A stretch of 64,000 nucleotides of DNA, taken from Cytospora piceicola. Taxonomy: Eukaryota; Ascomycota; Sordariomycetes; Diaporthales; Cytosporaceae. The position numbers and the translations under genes are program-made. Below the pieces are notes generated by a model. That model had not been told where the DNA came from and made no database searches. It saw only the letters and a list, made by a program, of their open reading frames with translations. Shown one piece after another: positions 58,733-64,000 of the stretch (positions are counted from its first letter, which is position 1; each line of letters opens with the position of its first letter). The stretch is taken from NCBI GenBank assembly GCA_023375675.1, contig JALQBC010000003.1, positions 930,001 to 994,000 of the forward strand, written 5' to 3'.

Positions 58733-60382
58733 CTATAAGTTCTCTCCCATGAGCTCCGCAGCTCTTTCTCGGCAAGCTACAGGAGTGAAACCAGTACCGA
58801 CTTTGTTGGCTACGATGCGCCATTTTTCATTCTCGTAGTCTTGGAGTGCTGTCTGCAGCTTTTGGTCCTGTATATGGTGCATTAGTAAAGCTGTTGCATC
58901 AATGTGGCTGTAGCCTTTCGTGTCCATTGGCTGTCTTTCCAGTCCATCTGGTGCGTGGCACGAGAACCCCGGGAAACTCACCGTCTCGTCTGTCCATTGC
59001 GTAGTTTTTGCCTTCAATTTGGTGCAGTACCGAACCTGCAGCGTCCCACTAGATCTCCCAGGGAAAAAATCCGCAATTTGCTTCCAAGTAAGGTTCTTGT
59101 TCTCCTTCAGGTCTATGAGCAGTTGATCGTCCTCCGGTGTGAATTTGAGCTTCGGTCCTCTGGGTCTTGCTGCTGGTGATGGCATCCCTTCTTGTCCAAC
59201 GACGCTTGGTGCACCCCCTCCGGCCCCCTCCTCCCGTCGCATCATCTTCGAAGGTGGCCCTGTATCCGGGAGCCGATGATGGTGATGCGTCGGATGGCTT
59301 GGCCCGGCTGCAGCTTGAACGTACGCTGCGCCTAGCGATGTCTGCTGCATCGAATCGATACCCCCCTGCTCAAGTTCCGCCATGCCATGAGCCGAAAGAC
59401 CGAGGTCGTCTGCCCTTTGCCGCTTAGCACCAGGACTGGGACCTGCTGCCATAGAGGGATACAGAGGGGACACTACTGAGTGTTGGGATGGCCCAGGGCC
59501 GCCAAAGTGCGAGGGGCCGGGGTAGGACTGCCGGTGGGTTCCTAGATGTCCGCTCATCTGAGCCGGGTCCATGAGGAGTGGTAGGTGTCGGTGCGCGGAA
59601 GGATGATGATGTTGCTGCGGCATAGTCGTATAATGTGATTCCGTAGGGCTTTGGAGAATTGAGGGTCCCGTGTGGTGGATGGAGGCCCGATGATGCTGTG
59701 AGCTGTAACCGTGTGGCTGCTGGCTCTGATCGCCCGGATGCGAGTCCTGTGCCGAGTAGTCGACATTGTAGTCTGCTCCTATTCGGTAGTTGCCCGCCAG
59801 CGTGTCTCCGCCGCATGGGTTCCGCCAGAGCGAGCCGCCCTGGCCGGGAGCCCGAGTCTGAATTGAAAGAATTTGACTAGCTGGAGCCCCGTAGGGCTGC
59901 CGGGGCTTCGGAGAAAAGTGACCGCGCTTCGTGGGCGTATTGGATGCCTCACTGGTGACTGATTTGTAATTGCACCGTTGCTGCTAGTACAGTATCAAGT
60001 AAATATATTGGTGGAGTGGCGGTGGCGGTCGTCGCTTATATGCCGAATGCGTAAAATTTCGGAAGTTGGTATGGCTGGCTTTCCACGTCTGCTTGGAGAC
60101 GAGCGTGTGATATCTCAGTGGTGACAGTTACTTGGCGATTTCCTTCAACAGCTCATGGCTACCAAGTCAAGATCCTCCAGATGCTTTGGGATACTCCAGT
60201 GCAAAGCAGGAGTTTTGGTTCAGGATAGGGCAAGCTTGTGAACTGTCAAATAGTGATGAGTTCGTGTTCGCTTTAGTGTCGTCTGATGTTTGATGTCTTG
60301 TGAAAGATAGAGGTTATAGCAAGAGATAGATGCCGAGGGGAGGTACCTGCTTTAAAGCCCTCTCATATATACGATCTGCCAT
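58733..60382 (-). CDS. Myb/SANT-type DNA-binding protein, two repeats
   Basis: Probable transcription regulator. Firm exons: 59980-58982 and 58867-58733, separated by a 114-base intron (58981-58868, GTGAGT..CAG). Splicing joins QWTDET to DQKLQTALQDYENEKW, as in fungal Myb-like proteins. The first SANT repeat is KLKFTPEDDQLLIDLKE...WKQIADFFPGR; the second is ALQDYENEKWRIVANKV near the C-terminus. The upstream half is Gln/His/Pro/Gly-rich with KRQR and KMMRR basic patches. The reading frame continues with coding-like sequence (RGHFSPKPRQPYGAPASQ) above the first in-frame ATG (59623) up to a TAG-containing acceptor near 59981. I therefore propose a first exon 60382-60347 encoding MADRIYERALKQ, after a 366-base intron, for 389 residues in total. 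That first exon is tentative; starting at 59623 would give 258 residues when spliced. Confidence 0.8.
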
Positions 60383-63267
60383 GTACGAGACGGGCACTTG
60401 TTCCTGAGATGATGCGGAGACCTGTTTTAGCTCTGCCTGATAGGGAGGCAGCATAATTTGGGGGTTTGTTATGCTGGCCTTGTACATATAGAAGACGAGA
60501 ACCCTGGCCTCGAGGCGTGATGGACAGGGGCCCCCCCCCGCCGACGAAAGACTTCAGATTGCCCCAGACTAGACCAGAATAAGAAAAATACAAAGAAAGA
60601 GTACGGACCCGTATAATCGAAGAAGTAACAGGGTGTGCCAAAAGCGCCCAAGGTCTTGTACTCACAGAACCTGGCAGCTAAGCAGAAACTGAAACGGCCC
60701 AGACTATGCTGTTGAAGAAGTAGCATAGCAATCAAGAAAATTCGAGCGCCAGGATTCCGTTCCAAGACAGCGACTGGCCCTACTTAGGGACTTTGGGTAT
60801 GAGAAACGGCCCAATGTAAGGCAAAACGGACGAGGGGCGACAGGGTACCTCGTTGCTCCGGGGGGGGGGAGGGGAGGGCGACAGGGCGAGCAGCTGGGTA
60901 GAAGCAGAGGTACTCCAGGGTACACACAGCAGATGTTCGGCGCACATCCTGTTTGAAGGTGAAGCGGGGTCCTTATGGAGAAACAGGGCGCGGCGATGTA
61001 GAAATCAAAGATCCCACTGCTCGAGGGGGGTATATTCGACTGGGGGGTCCTATACCACCACTCATACGGATCCGTAAAAGAGCGCGTTTCTCAAATGCCA
61101 TAGGGTGGGCTGGCACGACAGGGCCGCAGCAGCCCAAAACTTAGTGACCCAGACAGATTGCCCAAAATCAATGCCAGGGAAGTGGCCGAGTTGACACCGT
61201 CGACATAGGCGCGCGTGCGTAGGCCTGGCTGATGAACAGACATCATGCCGTTTCTGTGGAGATTAGTCAATAGTCCACAATGCGTCCAAGCAGCAGCGAC
61301 TTGAACTTCCTTACCAAGCAAATAGACCCGATGGGTGCGCCGCAAACCTCAGGCGTGTAATTTCAGACGTAAATGCACACAATAGCGGGCCGGACGTGAC
61401 CGACAGGTGGGGTGTTGAGGAGAGAAATGCGCATCGTGAATATAGACGCGTAGCGTAGCTCCGGCAGGATGGCGACTAGGGAGGTTAGGAATATGGGATG
61501 GGTTGGCGGTCTGGATGCACTGCATTTACAGCTACGACTGCATTTGTCGGCTGCGTCAATTGACGGAAGCGTCAACGTGGGGGTCCAATGTGTAAATCTG
61601 AGCGTCTGTTCCCGCAATGCCCCAGATGGGATGACACGCCGCTCGGACGTGGCTCGTGTGTTCCGTATTTCTTTCTACCCCGTCGGTTACAATGCTTTCT
61701 TGCTGATAGAAGCCCCCGGGAATTGAGTTGCAGCTCGATGTCCCCTTAGAGCTCAGATATCCCTAAAGAATCGGGAATAGATCCTCAATGACCTGGACCC
61801 GGCCTTGACTCGGATACTTGCCGCGTAGTCAACACCTGAGAGTACGAAGTGAAGCTTTCGCAAGGCTCCTCGTCACGCAATGGCGGCTCTCGTGAGCAGC
61901 ACCAGACAGACGTTGAACTCCGGCCCTGTGACCGTCACCTAGAGGGGGTGTCTTGGCGGAGTGCTGCAGGGGCAGCAGCTGCCCCTGCCTGTCGGCGTCT
62001 CCAAGATTGCGCCTGTGCGCGATTCAATGCTGTCGGACCCACAGTGGACAGCCAGGACCTCCCATGGGGCTTGCTTTGACGACATCCGATACCCGCGCGC
62101 TCGTGACAATGGAGAGTTTTGCATTTTCAGCTTGTGCAGAAAGAGTTGATGTTCTCCGGGCTCGGCAACGGCTTAGGCATCCAAAATGAGAGCCGCGGGG
62201 GCTGAAGCTTTCGTGTTGGGGCTACAGCCAAGATCTCGCATCGGAAAATGTGTCTCATGGGGGTATGGCAATCCAGTATGCGGGCCCGAAATAAGCATGG
62301 TCGACGTGAAGGTCGTCTTCTCGAAGTCGAGAGGAGCTTCTAGCGCCGCCGAGGCTGGCGAGCTGACGACAGGGCGCAGCCAGCGATACAAGGGTTCACA
62401 ATACCGAAGTGCAACCGTATACTAGATCAGGCCATGATCAGTGTAAGTATCAGTATCAGTATCAGCCACAGCCTTAGCCTCAGCCTCGATGTTGGAGCAT
62501 GGCGGCGACACGGGGATACCTCGATGGGCCCATTTCCCCGGGGACTGGGATTGGAGTCTTTTTTGGACGCGCACAATGCGGACAGATGAATGCACAGTAG
62601 ATTAATGGCCGGTACGAAGATCTGGTGATACACCGCAGAGAGTGAGAAACGGGTCGGACAGATGATGGATAGCACCGCCAGTAAGAGGTCGTTACGAAGG
62701 AGTCTATCGAGAGTTGATCCAGAGAGGAAGAGGAACGTTAGAGTCTCCAAGGTCAGGAAACTGCAATGCCTTTGGAGGTTGGGGGAAGCTCTTGCCGGCT
62801 TGCAAACAAGTAGCACCTGTAGCTGGGATACCTACTAAGCAGGTAGATATCTGGGTAGTCGGGGAAAGCACTACATACCTCGGTAGTACCTCGCTACCTA
62901 CCTATTTCATTGCTTCATTACTCGATTACCTCAACAACGACGACAACAGGTCGGAGGTATCGAGTTTGTAAAGCACTTGCGCGAGGCACTGCTACCTACA
63001 ACCTCAATACTGCAGCCACACTACCACAGTCCACGGGTACCACACTGCGATCTGCTTAGGTACCTATTGTTGCATGCAGGCAGGCAGGCCTCATTGAGTG
63101 GCCTTGGCTCAACGTCTCGGAACACATGCATACTAACCTGGGAACTTTGCTTGGTAGTCTCTATGCAATGCTACCACGGCTGCAAGGAACTGCCCAGACC
63201 TGGGTGACTGCGGTCTGTGGGGACGGACAATCGGAGATGATGTAATGCTGCTATCGATGCATGTGCG

Positions 63268-63301
63268 CATCATCATCAAGATCATCATCAAGATCATCAT
63301 C

Positions 63302-63332
<31 letters not shown>

Positions 63333-63333
63333 C
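63268..63333. repeat. Imperfect (ATC)n microsatellite
   Basis: About 22 ATC/CAT units interrupted by AAG and ACC variants, directly visible in non-coding DNA. Confidence 0.95.
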
Positions 63334-63647
63334 CAACACTAACATTATCAGGGCTGCCAGGGCAACTTGTTGCGGACTGCATTGCCTACCTGCACTAGGT
63401 ACATTGTGGCTGCTCCGCACTCCGTACTCCGTTTTCCATTTCTTCATGCTCGGCACATTTAGACATATACCGATTAAGCCTGACAGGGCGGGCTTACCGC
63501 AGTCTGACATGAAGACGTAATGTAGGTCTGCCCGTCGATGGATACCCGGAGCCGTGAAGTCGTGCAATGATCGAAAAGGGGGTTCCTAAGGTTTCCTGTT
63601 GGCCCCACCAATTTTGTACTTTATACGTCAGTACCGACGTACATACC

Positions 63648-63685
63648 TACCTAGGTACATACCGACCTACGTAGGTACCTAGGTT
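63648..63685. repeat. TACCTAGGTA plus degenerate copy TACCTAGGTT
   Basis: Exact copy at 63648-63657, and a one-mismatch copy at 63676-63685, in a stretch rich in CTACGTAGG/ACCTACC palindromic fragments. Confidence 0.88.
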
Positions 63686-64000
63686 TGTAGGTGCCTAAGC
63701 GAGTAGTGTTGGTGCCCCGAGCCAAAAATAGTTCATGGGATAATGAATACGCGCAATGGCAGGGGCACTTCTGTAACAACGTCCGTGCAGTGCACAGAAC
63801 GTCAACTGCCCAAAAGGTGGTCTTTCAGCCCTACATTTACTTATGTTTGTTTGCAAGTACTCAGGTACTACATCACAACACAGCCCCACTCATTCCCTTC
63901 GGAGACCATCCCCTGCTCTTTGCCTCGTCCGATCCATATGCTGTCACTTCCTCCCGAGAAAGCGGCCTTGAGAAGGTGGCCTTGAGAATGTTGCCAACCC

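Larger units (their letters stand above)
60383..64000. other. 3.6-kb gene-poor region at right edge
   Basis: No gene supported. It holds G10 and C9 runs (60860-60869, 60531-60539), TATCAG tandem units near 62445, a trinucleotide microsatellite at 63268-63333 and TACCTAGGTA copies near 63650. A gene could begin beyond the window edge. Confidence 0.5.

Overview
This window is nuclear DNA from a filamentous ascomycete (Pezizomycotina, most likely a Sordariomycete). The evidence is the gene structure: short introns of about 50-120 bases with GT..AG ends and CTRAC-like branch sites, 0.5-5 kb intergenic gaps with no operons, and proteins that are clear fungal orthologues (Yak1, Efm4, Tpd3, Frs1, Cdc37, Mot1, Smc3, Sin1, Rcm1). 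Species cannot be named from the sequence alone. I rebuilt the exons by hand from protein-family continuity, splice signals and codon phase, and give exon coordinates in each entry.

Layout, left to right: the 3' part of YAK1 (+, cut by the window edge); 3.8 kb of microsatellite-rich spacer; a 965-aa Gln/Ser-rich fungal protein of unknown role (+); EFM4, an eEF1A lysine methyltransferase (+), convergent with TPD3, the PP2A scaffold (-); TPD3 is divergent from FRS1, the cytosolic Phe-tRNA synthetase beta chain (+). After an AT-rich gap come a 1,120-aa unknown protein with an N-terminal SUMO-interaction-like motif (+), then CDC37 (-) and MOT1 (-) in tandem, a 3.3-kb divergent gap, SMC3 (+), a small cysteine-free GPI-type cell-surface protein (-), SIN1 of TORC2 (-), RCM1/NSUN5-type rRNA m5C methyltransferase (+), an MFS drug:H+ antiporter (+), and a ketopantoate-reductase-family protein (+). 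The last 10.6 kb is gene-poor and holds one recognisable gene, a two-SANT-repeat Myb-like protein (-).

Most genes are housekeeping: growth signalling (Yak1, PP2A-A, Cdc37, TORC2 Sin1), translation (Efm4, Frs1, Rcm1), transcription (Mot1, Myb) and chromosome cohesion (Smc3). I see no sign that they form a physical or regulatory cluster beyond ordinary neighbourhood, and no secondary-metabolite cluster, CRISPR array, intact transposon or convincing tRNA.

The observations most worth following are: a perfect 10-bp palindrome, TACCTAGGTA, that recurs in intergenic DNA, often a few hundred bases upstream of start codons; the two unrecognised large proteins; a Myb-gene intron that is a multiple of three and stop-free, so that retention would add 38 residues between the SANT repeats; and the long gene-poor tracts at the right end.
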